The notes beneath the pieces are model-generated. The model did no database searches. It was not told the origin of the DNA and worked only from the letters and a program-made list of their open reading frames with translations. A program made the translations under genes and the position numbers. Positions 1 to 9,071 of a DNA stretch of 46,982 nt are shown here, piece after piece. How positions within the stretch are numbered: the stretch's first letter is position 1; each line of letters begins with the position of its first letter. This DNA comes from Pseudomonadota bacterium (lineage in GTDB: Bacteria > Bdellovibrionota_C > UBA2361 > OMII01): assembly GCA_026390555.1 (NCBI GenBank), contig JAPLFS010000021.1, positions 1 through 46,982 of the forward strand, in the 5' to 3' direction.

Positions 1-24
1 GCAATGCGGTGGGGGTGAAAACAT

Positions 25-140
25 TAACTGGTCACAAAATCTGCCGTCCCCGATCAGGGGACGACCAATCGAATTACCTATGAAACTTCGCCGTAATCTC
101 AATAGCTTGAATCGCGACATTAAACTACGGTGACCAGTTA
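25..140. repeat. TIR element family 1, copy 1 (MITE/REPIN-like)
   Basis: This 116-bp element begins TAACTGGTCAC (25-35) and ends with its reverse complement GTGACCAGTTA (130-140). It contains a palindrome around GATC (about 45-63). The reverse complement of the whole element recurs at 16811-16926 with few mismatches. The flank at 1-24 also matches, inverted, sequence beyond the second copy (about 16927-16994), so this element probably continues off the left edge. It has no coding capacity, so any movement would need an enzyme supplied in trans. Sequence and symmetry are seen directly; mobility is inferred. Confidence 0.8.
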
Positions 141-431
141 CAATGCTGCTGAGGTATTAAGATCGGCGCTCCCAGCTATGATGTGCTGGTAAAAAGCGGC
201 GACCGGGAACGCATCACAGATACATGTGGTACGGTTGCTATCTTCCGATCCTGGCCGGGTTCGCGCACTCTCTCGCGCGCCCCAATCGCCGCGTTGATCA
301 TTATAGTCCCCTTCTCTGCCACTGTCACGAAGTAGGCCGCTGCATTCACATAAAAGGACTACTGCTGCAAAACGCTACACGAGTGCGGTCATTCGCAGCA
401 GCACTCCTCAAGTTACATGAGAGATATCAGT

Positions 432-959
432 ATGTTGCAATATTATCTGGCGGGCATGCCAGATGCATTAAGGGAGCTCATGCAGATAAACACAGCTATC
501 CTTAGAGAGATCTCGTTCCAGGTATCCGAGGGCAATCCACACTGGGGACTCCTACTTGCAAACGAGTATCTAGACGCAAGCGGCTACCTACATGCGGCGC
601 TCTTTAGTAAGTTTCTGGCAAGATTTGGGGCCAGCTACGCCTGTCATCCCCTAGCAAAACGGCTAAAGGCTGGGGCGCGCGCCGCTGAGCTGCCTAAATA
701 TTTAAGGGAGCAGATCGGAGAGCGGGCCCACCGCAGCGACAAAAAGCGGGAGCTACTGGCGGGCCGAAACCTTGCGGTCCTTAGAAGCACTGGAGCTCGC
801 CGTCCGCTGCCGCTGCGCTCACAGCCCCAGATGCGTTTTAGACCGACTGGCATATCGCCCCATCAGATCTATGCACGCAGAGAGCTACCGTTAGAGAGAG
901 CTACCTATCTTCGCTCTCTTGCTCGTGTAACTCTAAAAGTCGCTCATAGCGCTGAGTAA
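432..959 (+). CDS. hypothetical protein, doubtful
   Basis: This open frame of about 175 residues is the best coding candidate in the otherwise empty stretch 141-900. I recognise no family. The N-terminal half looks protein-like (helical, with GLLLANEYLDASGYLHAALF near the middle). The C-terminal third is arginine-rich and low in complexity, and its last 59 bases overlap the 3' end of the convergent J-domain gene. ATG at 432 is preferred over ATG at 417 because GAGAG lies just upstream of it. It could equally be a chance frame in decaying DNA. Bases 141-430 hold no convincing gene, only short frames without a supported start. Confidence 0.3.
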   Translation: MLQYYLAGMPDALRELMQINTAILREISFQVSEGNPHWGLLLANEYLDASGYLHAALFSKFLARFGASYACHPLAKRLKAGARAAELPKYLREQIGERAHRSDKKRELLAGRNLAVLRSTGARRPLPLRSQPQMRFRPTGISPHQIYARRELPLERATYLRSLARVTLKVAHSAE

Positions 960-2430
960 TGTAGATAAACTCCTCTGTTGTATCAGCTGGTGCGCCCTGA
1001 TTGAGATCCGGATGTACCGCTTTAACCGCCTGGCGATAGGCGAGCTTTATCTCCGCTATAGACACCTGTGGATTAAGATTAAAGAACTTGAGAACCTCAA
1101 GATACTCAGCAGAAAGCCTTACCTCCACTCCTGCGCCCTGCGCTCTAGGTTGCTTTGGGGCTAGCTCTGCTACATATCCATTAGGATCTTCACTATGCAG
1201 AGCTTGCGCCCGACTATGTTCCTGTCTCTGTCTATGTCTCTGTCTGCGTTGCCGAATGAAAAGGAATAGGAGTAACAACAGAGCCCCGCTAGCTAGCGAT
1301 ATCGGCACCAAAGCTCTTTTAATGCGCAGCAAAATAGATTCAGCAGGCCGCTGGCTAAGTTCGGCCTGCGCGTAAAGAAGAGGCGCAATCTTTACAGCTA
1401 TCTGCTCATCCTTACTGGCATATAACAGCAGGGCCGTTTTTATAGTGGGCTCTGCCATAGCCTGCATAACCGCCGCAGGCTGCAGATCCAGTGCGCGTAG
1501 CAGTAGTTCATGATGCTTAGTCGTGCGCTCATTAAAGTTTAAATTTGAGATAATGCGCAGGGTCAAGACAGCTTGCCCCTGGGCAAGCGCCCGTTCAGCA
1601 AAAGCGAGCGCAAGCTGCTTGGTGATTGATGGAGCAAGCCTTGCTGTAAGTGGCGCAACTCTGAGAATTTCAAGGTGTTGCTCAAAGGTTTTATTATCAA
1701 GTGCGGCTTCTGATTTATGAACCATCGAAACGGAGCTCAGCCACGCTAACAACTCCACCCTCTCGCTAGCATCACCCTGCATCAGAGCTACGACCTGCTG
1801 CACGCGCTGGGTGCCTGGTTCAATCCTGCCCTGGGTAAAATCCTGCTCTGCCAAATCAAATCCATACGATCGACATCGCACCAGGGGTTCTAATAGCTCT
1901 CTCCCTTGTAACACCAGGCTCTCTAGCTCCTGAACGTTTAGCTGGAAAATAATTGGGCAGACCCGATCTGTTGTGCTCTGCGGGACCACCTCGCGCAGAG
2001 CCTCGACTAACGAGCGTCTTCCTAGCTCTGTCGCCGTCATCTGCTGCACTATTTTTACAACATCTGCGTGTGAAATAATGGGGTCATGCAGAAGTGCTGT
2101 CAGTAACGCCACTGTAAGTTGGCCATCACCATCAGCACTCGCCGCAACTAGCAGCTCCCCGATACTCTGTAACGATAGATCGTGTAGGCGCCCAGAGGAT
2201 GTGTAGAGTAGGACAACACGCCGTCCAACTTGAGACTCAGAGACGAGGGCCGCTTGATTAAATACCGCTACAGCGACCTGACCATGTCCCAATTTACCTA
2301 GAGAGGTAACCGGCAGTGCTATGCCCTGGTAAGAGACACTATCCGCCATCGCCAATAATGGAGAGTACAGGATCGACACACTACAAATAATAAGTACCTG
2401 TAGCACACGGAGAGAACGGGCCATTCGCAC
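901..2430 (-). CDS. membrane-anchored protein with C-terminal J domain
   Basis: A 509-residue protein with an N-terminal signal peptide (1-30), a helical periplasmic region, one membrane segment (about 376-392) followed by a strongly basic stretch, and a C-terminal DnaJ-type J domain (about 443-503) with HPD at 474-476. By the positive-inside rule the J domain faces the cytosol, where it could stimulate DnaK-type Hsp70 ATPase, while some 340 residues face the periplasm. The large N-terminal region is unrecognised. It lies 15 bases downstream of the DUF1573 gene on the same strand and is probably co-transcribed with it. The J domain is clear from the motif; the specific role is unknown. Confidence 0.8.
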   Translation of the reverse strand: MRMARSLRVLQVLIICSVSILYSPLLAMADSVSYQGIALPVTSLGKLGHGQVAVAVFNQAALVSESQVGRRVVLLYTSSGRLHDLSLQSIGELLVAASADGDGQLTVALLTALLHDPIISHADVVKIVQQMTATELGRRSLVEALREVVPQSTTDRVCPIIFQLNVQELESLVLQGRELLEPLVRCRSYGFDLAEQDFTQGRIEPGTQRVQQVVALMQGDASERVELLAWLSSVSMVHKSEAALDNKTFEQHLEILRVAPLTARLAPSITKQLALAFAERALAQGQAVLTLRIISNLNFNERTTKHHELLLRALDLQPAAVMQAMAEPTIKTALLLYASKDEQIAVKIAPLLYAQAELSQRPAESILLRIKRALVPISLASGALLLLLFLFIRQRRQRHRQRQEHSRAQALHSEDPNGYVAELAPKQPRAQGAGVEVRLSAEYLEVLKFFNLNPQVSIAEIKLAYRQAVKAVHPDLNQGAPADTTEEFIYITQRYERLLELHEQESEDR

Positions 2431-2445
2431 TACTCCTGTAACTAT

Positions 2446-3477
2446 TTACTGCTTTGGTGGCAAAACTCCAAACACATTGAGAAATACAACCCGCTCGGTT
2501 GGATGATTTGTGGCGATTTCAACCGTAGCTTTCATATCGCTGGTAACCTTTGAGGGATCCACCCTCACAACGATTACCCCACTCTTTCCGGGCTGACTAT
2601 CAACGAGTGTTGCAGTTACTGCGGCATCCGAGCTTAAAAGTGATTCGATGCTAACGGCTTGCTTCGATCTGTTTTCAAACTTAACTCGGCGCTCAATGGG
2701 CTCCACTCCCGACACAACACCGAATGAAACGGTTGCGGGGCTGACGATCAGATCGCCCTCAACGAACGCCACTATAGGTATGTTAAGAGCGGGTTGAGCT
2801 GTCCCCGAGAACTCAACTACCAAACGATCCCTAAAGGGCCCACGGGGCGCCTGGGGAAGTAGCGTAACGGTATAAGAGGCGCGCCGCCCAGCGTGCGTGA
2901 CCTCCTGGATCTGAACGTATGGAGATGGGATATGGACCGAATTGATAGTTGCATCAACTGATTCAGGTACATCGACCGTGAAGCTCCTGCGTCGCTCATC
3001 CTCTGAGGCGCTCTGAGTTATCCTTCCGAATTCAAGCATTACTGGTCGCGCGGTCGCTCCAGGTACAATGTTACCCTTAATGGTAAGCACAAAGCTCGGC
3101 ATGCTTGGATCGTTTGTAAGCACCTCGACGCTCTTTGTTTTATTTCCAGAGAATCCAGCGGAATCGAACTCAACTTTAATTTTGTCCGAGGCCCCAGGCA
3201 GTATAACCGGGGAGCCAACGGTTGCCGCAGTGCATCCACATGTTGTATTAAGCCCCTGAATACGGAGCTCTCCGTTGCCGATATTTCGGATCTCAAATTC
3301 ATGCACAACCTTCTGCCCCTGCTGTGCTGAACCAAAATCAAATGAACGCTCCGCTACCTGAACGGTGCCCCGTTTTGCGGACTCCTGCGCCTGCGCGTTA
3401 ATGATCAGAGCCGGGCTGTGTGATAACCAGCCGACAAGTAACACAGAGAGAGAAAAAGCTACTAGACTGCGATTCAT
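2446..3477 (-). CDS. DUF1573 domain secreted protein
   Basis: A 343-residue protein with a signal peptide (about 1-30) and an Ig-like DUF1573 domain from about residue 39, recognisable by F-D-F-G, the 'FEIRNIGNGEL' strand and the TTCGCT signature (C80, C82). Further Ig-like/HYDIN-type beta repeats follow (about 140-240 and 245-340), each starting with a '..SFGVV' or 'LEFGRI' type strand. DUF1573 proteins are exported and of uncertain function. It is first in a probable two-gene unit with the J-domain protein. The accC stop lies 39 bases upstream of its start, so read-through from accBC is possible. Confidence 0.85.
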   Translation of the reverse strand: MNRSLVAFSLSVLLVGWLSHSPALIINAQAQESAKRGTVQVAERSFDFGSAQQGQKVVHEFEIRNIGNGELRIQGLNTTCGCTAATVGSPVILPGASDKIKVEFDSAGFSGNKTKSVEVLTNDPSMPSFVLTIKGNIVPGATARPVMLEFGRITQSASEDERRRSFTVDVPESVDATINSVHIPSPYVQIQEVTHAGRRASYTVTLLPQAPRGPFRDRLVVEFSGTAQPALNIPIVAFVEGDLIVSPATVSFGVVSGVEPIERRVKFENRSKQAVSIESLLSSDAAVTATLVDSQPGKSGVIVVRVDPSKVTSDMKATVEIATNHPTERVVFLNVFGVLPPKQ

Positions 3478-3516
3478 TATAGAATCTCCCTAATGTTTCT
3501 TAACGCGCTAGCGACA

Positions 3517-4875
3517 TCAATCAAATAGCTGCACCTGATCGAGGAACTTTGTTGAGAAGTTACCGCTCCTAAAGTCAGGATGTGAGAGCACCCTGCGGTG
3601 CAGTTCGATATTGGTTGTAATACCATCGATCAGATATTCATCTAGCGCAACAAGAAGCTTGTTTATGCAGGATTCCCTATCCAGATCGCGCACGATTAAC
3701 TTCCCGATCATAGAGTCATAATAAGGCTTGACCGTATATCCTGCGTATATAGCAGAATCAACGCGCACACCGTTGCCACCGGGAGGGTGGTAACTCTTAA
3801 TCAATCCTGGTGATGGGATCATGGTGCGAGGATCCTCTGCATTAATTCGCACCTCGATAGCGTGGCCTGAGACCTTTATATCCTTCTGTTGCCATGAGAG
3901 CTCAGCGCCTGCCGCTAGCATGATCTGCTCCTTAACAAGATCAGTATCGGTCACCATCTCGGTAACTGGATGTTCAACCTGCAAGCGGGTATTCATCTCG
4001 ATAAAGTAGAACTTATTAGTTGCAAGATCAGCCAAGAACTCTACCGTTCCAAGGCTTGAGTAATTTACCGATTTAACCAGCTCTATCGCGGCATCCTGAA
4101 TCTGATTCTGTAGATCAGCTGGCAGACCGATTGATGGGGCCTCTTCGATAACCTTTTGGTAGCGGCGCTGAATCGAACAATCACGAATACCAAGGTGCAC
4201 AACGTTGTGAGCTAGGTCGCCTGCAACCTGAACCTCGATGTGGCGAACACAGGGGAGGTACTTCTCTACTAGGATATGCCCATCTCCAAAGGCGGCCTCT
4301 ACCTCGCGCTGAGCCATCTGAAATGTGGAGACGAAATCCTCCGGCCCCTTTACGATCTTCATTCCACGCCCACCACCACCGGCGCAGGCCTTAAGTAGCA
4401 CAGGATATCCAGCCTTATCGGCTATCTTAAGAGCTTCTGCAGGATCGAGGGTCCCCTTGCTATCTCCCGGAATAGTCGGAACACCGACCTTATCGGCAAC
4501 TCGACGAGCACGCGCCTTATCGCCCATAATGCGCATATTACGCACGCTTGGTCCGATAAAGGTGATGCCACAACTTTCACATATCTCGGCAAAGGCCGAA
4601 TTCTCGCTTAGAAAACCATATCCAGGATGGATCGCATCGGCACGAGTTGCTACAGCAGCAGACATAATAGAAGCGATATTAAGGTAGCTATCCTTGGCAA
4701 GCGCCGGGCCGATACAGACGCTCTCAGTCGCAAGCTTGACGTGCAACGCATCTTCATCAGCCGTTGAGTGCACGGCTACCGTTTTAATACCGAGCTCGTG
4801 GCAGGCACGAATAATACGGAGAGCGATTTCACCGCGATTGGCGATCAAAATTTTCTGGAACGGTAGTGATTTCAT
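3517..4875 (-). CDS. accC: acetyl-CoA carboxylase biotin carboxylase subunit
   Basis: Biotin carboxylase: it uses ATP and bicarbonate to carboxylate the biotin on AccB, the first half-reaction of acetyl-CoA carboxylase in fatty-acid synthesis. The 452 residues match the usual length (about 450). The biotin-carboxylase N domain begins FQKILIANRGEIALRIIRA. The ATP-grasp glycine-rich loop GGGGRGMK is at 166-173. The catalytic-region motif EMNTRLQVEHPVTE is near 290, and a C-terminal domain with RINAEDP follows. It starts 4 bases after the accB stop, so the two form one unit. No key motif is missing. Confidence 0.97.
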   Translation of the reverse strand: MKSLPFQKILIANRGEIALRIIRACHELGIKTVAVHSTADEDALHVKLATESVCIGPALAKDSYLNIASIMSAAVATRADAIHPGYGFLSENSAFAEICESCGITFIGPSVRNMRIMGDKARARRVADKVGVPTIPGDSKGTLDPAEALKIADKAGYPVLLKACAGGGGRGMKIVKGPEDFVSTFQMAQREVEAAFGDGHILVEKYLPCVRHIEVQVAGDLAHNVVHLGIRDCSIQRRYQKVIEEAPSIGLPADLQNQIQDAAIELVKSVNYSSLGTVEFLADLATNKFYFIEMNTRLQVEHPVTEMVTDTDLVKEQIMLAAGAELSWQQKDIKVSGHAIEVRINAEDPRTMIPSPGLIKSYHPPGGNGVRVDSAIYAGYTVKPYYDSMIGKLIVRDLDRESCINKLLVALDEYLIDGITTNIELHRRVLSHPDFRSGNFSTKFLDQVQLFD

Positions 4876-4879
4876 TAGA

Positions 4880-5344
4880 TTAGACCGCTGGATCGATCAG
4901 AAACAGAACTTCGCCGAACTCAACTACCTTGCCCTCGGTTACAAGTATCTTTACGATCTTGCCGGAGCTAGGCGCCTCTATCGGGTTCATCAGCTTCATA
5001 GCTTCAACGATGCAAAGGGTAGCGCCCTTGGAGATAATGTCTCCCTCCTTGGCAAACAGCTCTGCGTCTGGGGATGGTTTGCGGTAGAAGGTTCCAACAA
5101 GTGGTGATTCAACCTTCACATACCGACCAAGGTCCTCCTGCGGTCCAGTACCATTGGATGGGGCTGCATGCTGCGCACCGACATGCACAGCTGGCACCAT
5201 ATCCATACGGGACTCAAGCTGCGTATAGGCGCCTGCAGCGTTACGGGCCAACTTAACGCGGGTGCCGTCCTGCTCTAATTCAAACTCGGTTACCTCATTT
5301 TGTTTGAGGATCCTAATGATGTGCTCGATGTCGTTAATGTCCAT
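4880..5344 (-). CDS. accB: acetyl-CoA carboxylase biotin carboxyl carrier protein
   Basis: A 154-residue biotin carboxyl carrier protein. The N-terminal part (about 1-40) matches the AccB oligomerisation region (IEHIIRILKQNEVTEFELEQ). A variable linker follows. The C-terminal biotinyl domain (about 75-154) carries EAMKLMN with the biotinylated lysine at K117, and 'VESPLVGTFYRKPSPDAE' precedes it, typical of the bacterial FabE family. AccC carboxylates this biotin, and the carboxyltransferase (accA/accD, not in this window) uses it. The start at 5344 gives a standard AccB N-terminus. It is the promoter-proximal gene of accBC. Confidence 0.97.
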   Translation of the reverse strand: MDINDIEHIIRILKQNEVTEFELEQDGTRVKLARNAAGAYTQLESRMDMVPAVHVGAQHAAPSNGTGPQEDLGRYVKVESPLVGTFYRKPSPDAELFAKEGDIISKGATLCIVEAMKLMNPIEAPSSGKIVKILVTEGKVVEFGEVLFLIDPAV

Positions 5345-5442
5345 AAGGCGACATCCTAGCCATTAATCGGGGGTAAAGCCAAGACCGCTGTAGTTTTTTT
5401 TACGATCAAGCGTCGTGAAATCAATATGTTGGCTATGTAGGG

Positions 5443-6291
5443 CTACTCTTCTACGACGATCTCAGTATCAAGGTCCTCATCCTGCTCTACCTCAGGCTCT
5501 GGGGCGACATCCCCGTCCCCGATCCAGTCATCATTAAATTTATCCGGATCAGAGATCTCCGAATCATCCACAAATTGAGCGTCAGCCTCGCTAGCGCTAG
5601 CCTGAGCCGAGCCCTGCGGCAATACATCGATAGGAAGGAATGCTGGATTGGTCTCGTAAACCTTGCCCGACGATGAAATACCGGTGATCCTGGCCGTTAC
5701 CTCTAGGATATACGGTGCCGCCGGTAGGGAGGCGCTGTTAACGTTGAGCCACTCCGTTATTACTGCGGGAACAATCGATGTAAGCGCAAAGGCGGTGTTG
5801 CAGTTCCTATTAAAAGTGGGAGGAAGACTTGATACTGGGGTGGCTACTACTCCACCAGCTTGGCCTCCACCTTGGCCTCCACCTTGGCTACCAGCCTCTG
5901 CTGGACCAGCAAACACGGTGACCAGTAAATTAGTTGATGGAGGTTGCAGAGCTGCGCCCGGTATAAAGTAATCCAAAAATATGCGATCGGCTCTAAAGAA
6001 CTGCCCAGAAAGGTTGTTCTGCACACCAACCGCCGCGGTGGTCCTAGCACTACTATCTCCCAACACAATGCTTGTAATACCAAGGGGTGCGGGTATCTGA
6101 ACACAGCCCCGACTGGTATTGCCAGTGCCGCCGCCCTGATTAGGAGTTGGAACGGATCCGTAGATACCAAGAAACGTTACTGATACGCCCTGATCGTTAT
6201 TCGCAGCGCCGTTACCGCCACACGCCAAGATTATAACGGAAGCGGCACATGCTATGCCGATGATCGCGTACTTTCTTATGGTTATTTGCAT
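5443..6291 (-). CDS. putative lipoprotein downstream of pilQ
   Basis: A 282-residue predicted lipoprotein: hydrophobic N-terminal helix ending in IILAC, so lipidation at C24, followed by a Gly/Asn-rich start. A Gly/Gln run lies near residues 138-148. The C-terminal 60 residues are very acidic (many Asp/Glu, ending DTEIVVEE). The middle may be beta-rich. I recognise no family. It begins 19 bases after the pilQ stop on the same strand, so it probably belongs to the pil unit and could be a pilus-secretin-associated lipoprotein. It shows no similarity I can see to PilP or to a TPR pilotin of the PilF/PilW type. Confidence 0.7.
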   Translation of the reverse strand: MQITIRKYAIIGIACAASVIILACGGNGAANNDQGVSVTFLGIYGSVPTPNQGGGTGNTSRGCVQIPAPLGITSIVLGDSSARTTAAVGVQNNLSGQFFRADRIFLDYFIPGAALQPPSTNLLVTVFAGPAEAGSQGGGQGGGQAGGVVATPVSSLPPTFNRNCNTAFALTSIVPAVITEWLNVNSASLPAAPYILEVTARITGISSSGKVYETNPAFLPIDVLPQGSAQASASEADAQFVDDSEISDPDKFNDDWIGDGDVAPEPEVEQDEDLDTEIVVEE

Positions 6292-6310
6292 ATACCCTCT
6301 AACCTTCGTT

Positions 6311-8089
6311 TTAGCTCGCGGCCTTCATACTTGCGTCGTCGAAACTTCCCTCAACGATGCGCGGCGTGATGAAGAACAGAAGCTCCTCATCTGAATCGTC
6401 AACGACACTTCGTCTAAAGAAGGTACCGAGCACCGGAATGTCCTTAAAAAACGGTACCCCTGAAATCCGGTCCCCCTCGGTAATCTTGTAAATTCCTCCA
6501 AGTGCAAAGGTCTGCCCACTCGATACGAGCACAGTTGAGCTGGCGCTACGCTCGAACTCGTTAGGAATCTTATCCACCTCCTTCGATCCGAAGGTACTAG
6601 ACTTGGCCTTAATATCGAGCAGGATAAAGTAATCTGGGGAGGCCTGCGGAGTTACATTAAGCGTAATGCCGGCCTCGATAACCTCAGTAGCGGTAGCGCC
6701 AGCTCCATTGGCCTGTGCACCAGATCCTGTTGCTACCGAGAGTCCTCCGTTAGGAAGCTTAACTCTGAACTTCTCAACGCTCTTAATCTGTGCCGCTTTG
6801 TTGTTAGTTGTTGCTACGGCTGGTCGACTGATAATTCTGATGCGCCCCTCCTGCTCAAGCTGCGAGAGTCTGAACTCAAGGCTCTTTGTGCCATCGGCGC
6901 TACCAAAGAGCATACTAACCGCAGATCCACCCGCAGCACTTACAGCGGCCGGGAAAGAGGAACCGGTGGTCGTACCAGGTACAGTGCTACCACCAATCGA
7001 GACCGAGGATGGAAAGTTAAGACCCGTACCGTTTCCAGTCGATGGTGATTGAATATACTGGAATCCAAGCTCGCTACCCAATTCACGCGAAAGGTTGCGA
7101 CTAGCCTCGACGATCTGGGTTTCAAGGAGCACCTGTGGGGTACGAAGATCGAGCTTGCTAACAAGCTCCACTACGTTCTTGAGCCCGTTCCTAACATCCT
7201 TCACGATTATCTGATTTGATCGCTCATCGTAAGCAACAGATCCTCGCTCTGAGAGAACGGTCTCTACAAGGATCTTCATCTCCGCTGCCTTTGCGTAGCT
7301 GACCCTTAGATACTTAACACCAATCGGCTCAAGCTCCTCCTCTGCGTCCTGTGCATGCTTTAGGTTCTCACGCTCAACTCGCAACTTCTCAACTGAAGCG
7401 ATCCGCATCACGTTGCCCTCAAGAACCTTATCAAGTCCGTTACTCCTAAGGATTACGTCTAGTGCCTGATCCCATGGAACATCAAGGAGGCGAAGTGTAA
7501 CTTTGCCGCTTACCTCCTCGCTTGCAACTATATTGAGGTTTGAAACCTCTGCGATGATTCTGAGCGCGTTATCGATATCCGTATCCTGAAGATCGAGGGA
7601 GATGAGGCGCCCACTATAACTTGATTTATCACCAAGCAGCGCATCGAGATCTGCCTCTGATATTCCTCCTACTGTATTTTTGCCCTTAACCTTCACAACT
7701 ACGGGCTTCTTATCAGTATCTGGGTTTTTTGCTACTACTTCGGCCTGTTTGCCTTTCTGATTAGTTTCCGCCTTTGGCTCATTTTTATCCTTCTGCACCT
7801 TTTCGTTCTTTTGATTCTTCAACTCCTTCTCGTCCTTCTTATCAGGTGGTGCAAGTTGTGCTCTAATATCACTTACCACCCTGGCTAGATCGTGCGTCTC
7901 TTCAACGATCACCGCTCCGTTATGCTCGCGTGCCGTAAGGTATGCGCTAGGTTGAGAAAAGATCCTAACGAGCACATCCTTACCAGCAACGATAGGTCGT
8001 GCAGATCTAATCACTGATTTTGGAGAGTCTGAAAATAGCGCCCCCTTCGTAACTGTATCTGAAAGGGTGCTGCCCTTTAGCGTCAGCAC
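6311..8089 (-). CDS. pilQ: type IV pilus secretin PilQ, C-terminal part
   Basis: The outer-membrane secretin through which type IV pili pass. This 592-codon frame holds the tail of an AMIN-type domain (about 1-75), a Lys/Glu/Asn-rich linker (about 95-130), the secretin/TonB N-terminal short domain ('ISLDLQDTDIDNALRIIAEVSNLNIV'), N1-type domain, and the secretin core with VLLETQIVEASR and the C-terminal 'GIYKITEGDRISGVPFFKDIPVLGTFFRR' region. The only available start is GTG at 8089. In-frame sense codons continue upstream of it to a stop at 8141-8143. Reading one base fewer in the four-base G run at 8100-8103 (plus strand) fuses it to the AMIN-domain frame upstream. It is most likely one gene of about 919 codons interrupted by a frameshift. 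Confidence 0.9.
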   Translation of the reverse strand: MLTLKGSTLSDTVTKGALFSDSPKSVIRSARPIVAGKDVLVRIFSQPSAYLTAREHNGAVIVEETHDLARVVSDIRAQLAPPDKKDEKELKNQKNEKVQKDKNEPKAETNQKGKQAEVVAKNPDTDKKPVVVKVKGKNTVGGISEADLDALLGDKSSYSGRLISLDLQDTDIDNALRIIAEVSNLNIVASEEVSGKVTLRLLDVPWDQALDVILRSNGLDKVLEGNVMRIASVEKLRVERENLKHAQDAEEELEPIGVKYLRVSYAKAAEMKILVETVLSERGSVAYDERSNQIIVKDVRNGLKNVVELVSKLDLRTPQVLLETQIVEASRNLSRELGSELGFQYIQSPSTGNGTGLNFPSSVSIGGSTVPGTTTGSSFPAAVSAAGGSAVSMLFGSADGTKSLEFRLSQLEQEGRIRIISRPAVATTNNKAAQIKSVEKFRVKLPNGGLSVATGSGAQANGAGATATEVIEAGITLNVTPQASPDYFILLDIKAKSSTFGSKEVDKIPNEFERSASSTVLVSSGQTFALGGIYKITEGDRISGVPFFKDIPVLGTFFRRSVVDDSDEELLFFITPRIVEGSFDDASMKAAS

Positions 8090-8093
8090 ATAC

Positions 8094-9071
8094 TCAGATG
8101 GGGCACTTCTCTGTAGTGAGAAGTTCAGCCACCTGCCCGGTTAATGTTTGCCCGTTTTCTAACGACAGTTTTGTGATCTCTGTAGGTGCTGCACCCTTGG
8201 CAGGGGCTACTGCTGCGAGGAGCGTCTCAGCTTCTGTGTCTGCTGCGGCTACGCTCAGCTCAGTGCCTACATCCCTATCGATCTTCTGATCGCTAACTAT
8301 ATCGGCGAAGGTCTTAGAAGCTGTCGCTTCCTCGTTTCCTAGCCCCTCTACCTCTATCTTATCGTTTTCGAGTTTTTGTGTTGCATCTGTTTTTGAGGAT
8401 CTCGCTACAACGGAAACCTGCTCGGATGCTACTATACCCCTAAGTGTAACAACGATAGACCCGTTTATAACTAGTACCTCATGCTGAATCTGCTTGCCCT
8501 CTGAAAGGTCAAGCACAACTCGGCTCCGATCGGAGTGTGCTCCTAGGCGTATGGCAGAGATGAAATTAAGATCCGATACGGGCATCTTGCGACTTGCTTT
8601 AACTTTTTCAGCCTCGACATCAACAACCAACCTAGCTGGATTACTCAAGCGCTGAACTGAGTACTTTGGGGTATGCCCAGTTGTTTGAAGAGAGATCGTA
8701 TCGACCCCTGTGATATGTGAGATCTTTATACCGATTGAGCCCGCCGAGCGTGCCAGTATCGTTGTGCTTGGATTCTTATCCTGTACCGGTTGTAAATCCT
8801 GAATAGTTTTTAGTGTTGGCTTAGCCTCTTTGGCACTTAGCTGCTTAGACTTGGTGTTGGTGCTTGGCTGTATGCTGGTCAGAGACTTAGAAGGCTCAGA
8901 GATATCGATCGTCATTGTATCGGGTGGTAGGAGTGGCCTAATCCCAGAGCCAGAAATCGCATTGGATTTAAGGACTATCGGCTCAGCGCGGCACAACTCT
9001 GCTGATGCAGAAAGGATAGCGCAACTGACTAGCAGCGCTGTTCGCATAATATTTATATGTACTAACGTCAT
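8094..9071 (-). CDS. pilQ: type IV pilus secretin PilQ, N-terminal AMIN part
   Basis: Signal peptide (MRTALLVSCAILSASAELCRA region), a low-complexity Ser/Thr/Lys segment, then an AMIN domain ('YSVQRLSNPARLVVDVEA', 'LNFISAIRLGAHSDRSRVVLDLSE'). This is the peptidoglycan-binding module normally found at the N-terminus of PilQ. The frame ends in TGA at 8094-8096, and the missing downstream sequence is found in the next frame (SEYVLTLKG...). An ATG exists at 9116, but ATG at 9071 has AAGGGG about 8-10 bases upstream and gives a better signal peptide. It is either the 5' half of a frameshifted pilQ or, less likely, a separate AMIN protein translationally coupled to the secretin. Confidence 0.85.
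   Translation of the reverse strand: MTLVHINIMRTALLVSCAILSASAELCRAEPIVLKSNAISGSGIRPLLPPDTMTIDISEPSKSLTSIQPSTNTKSKQLSAKEAKPTLKTIQDLQPVQDKNPSTTILARSAGSIGIKISHITGVDTISLQTTGHTPKYSVQRLSNPARLVVDVEAEKVKASRKMPVSDLNFISAIRLGAHSDRSRVVLDLSEGKQIQHEVLVINGSIVVTLRGIVASEQVSVVARSSKTDATQKLENDKIEVEGLGNEEATASKTFADIVSDQKIDRDVGTELSVAAADTEAETLLAAVAPAKGAAPTEITKLSLENGQTLTGQVAELLTTEKCPI

Noticed and set aside
5345-5442. Terminator between the pil-linked lipoprotein and accB
   Set aside because: There is a T run near 5394, but on the minus strand, where the genes lie, it reads as A's and has no stable hairpin in front of it.
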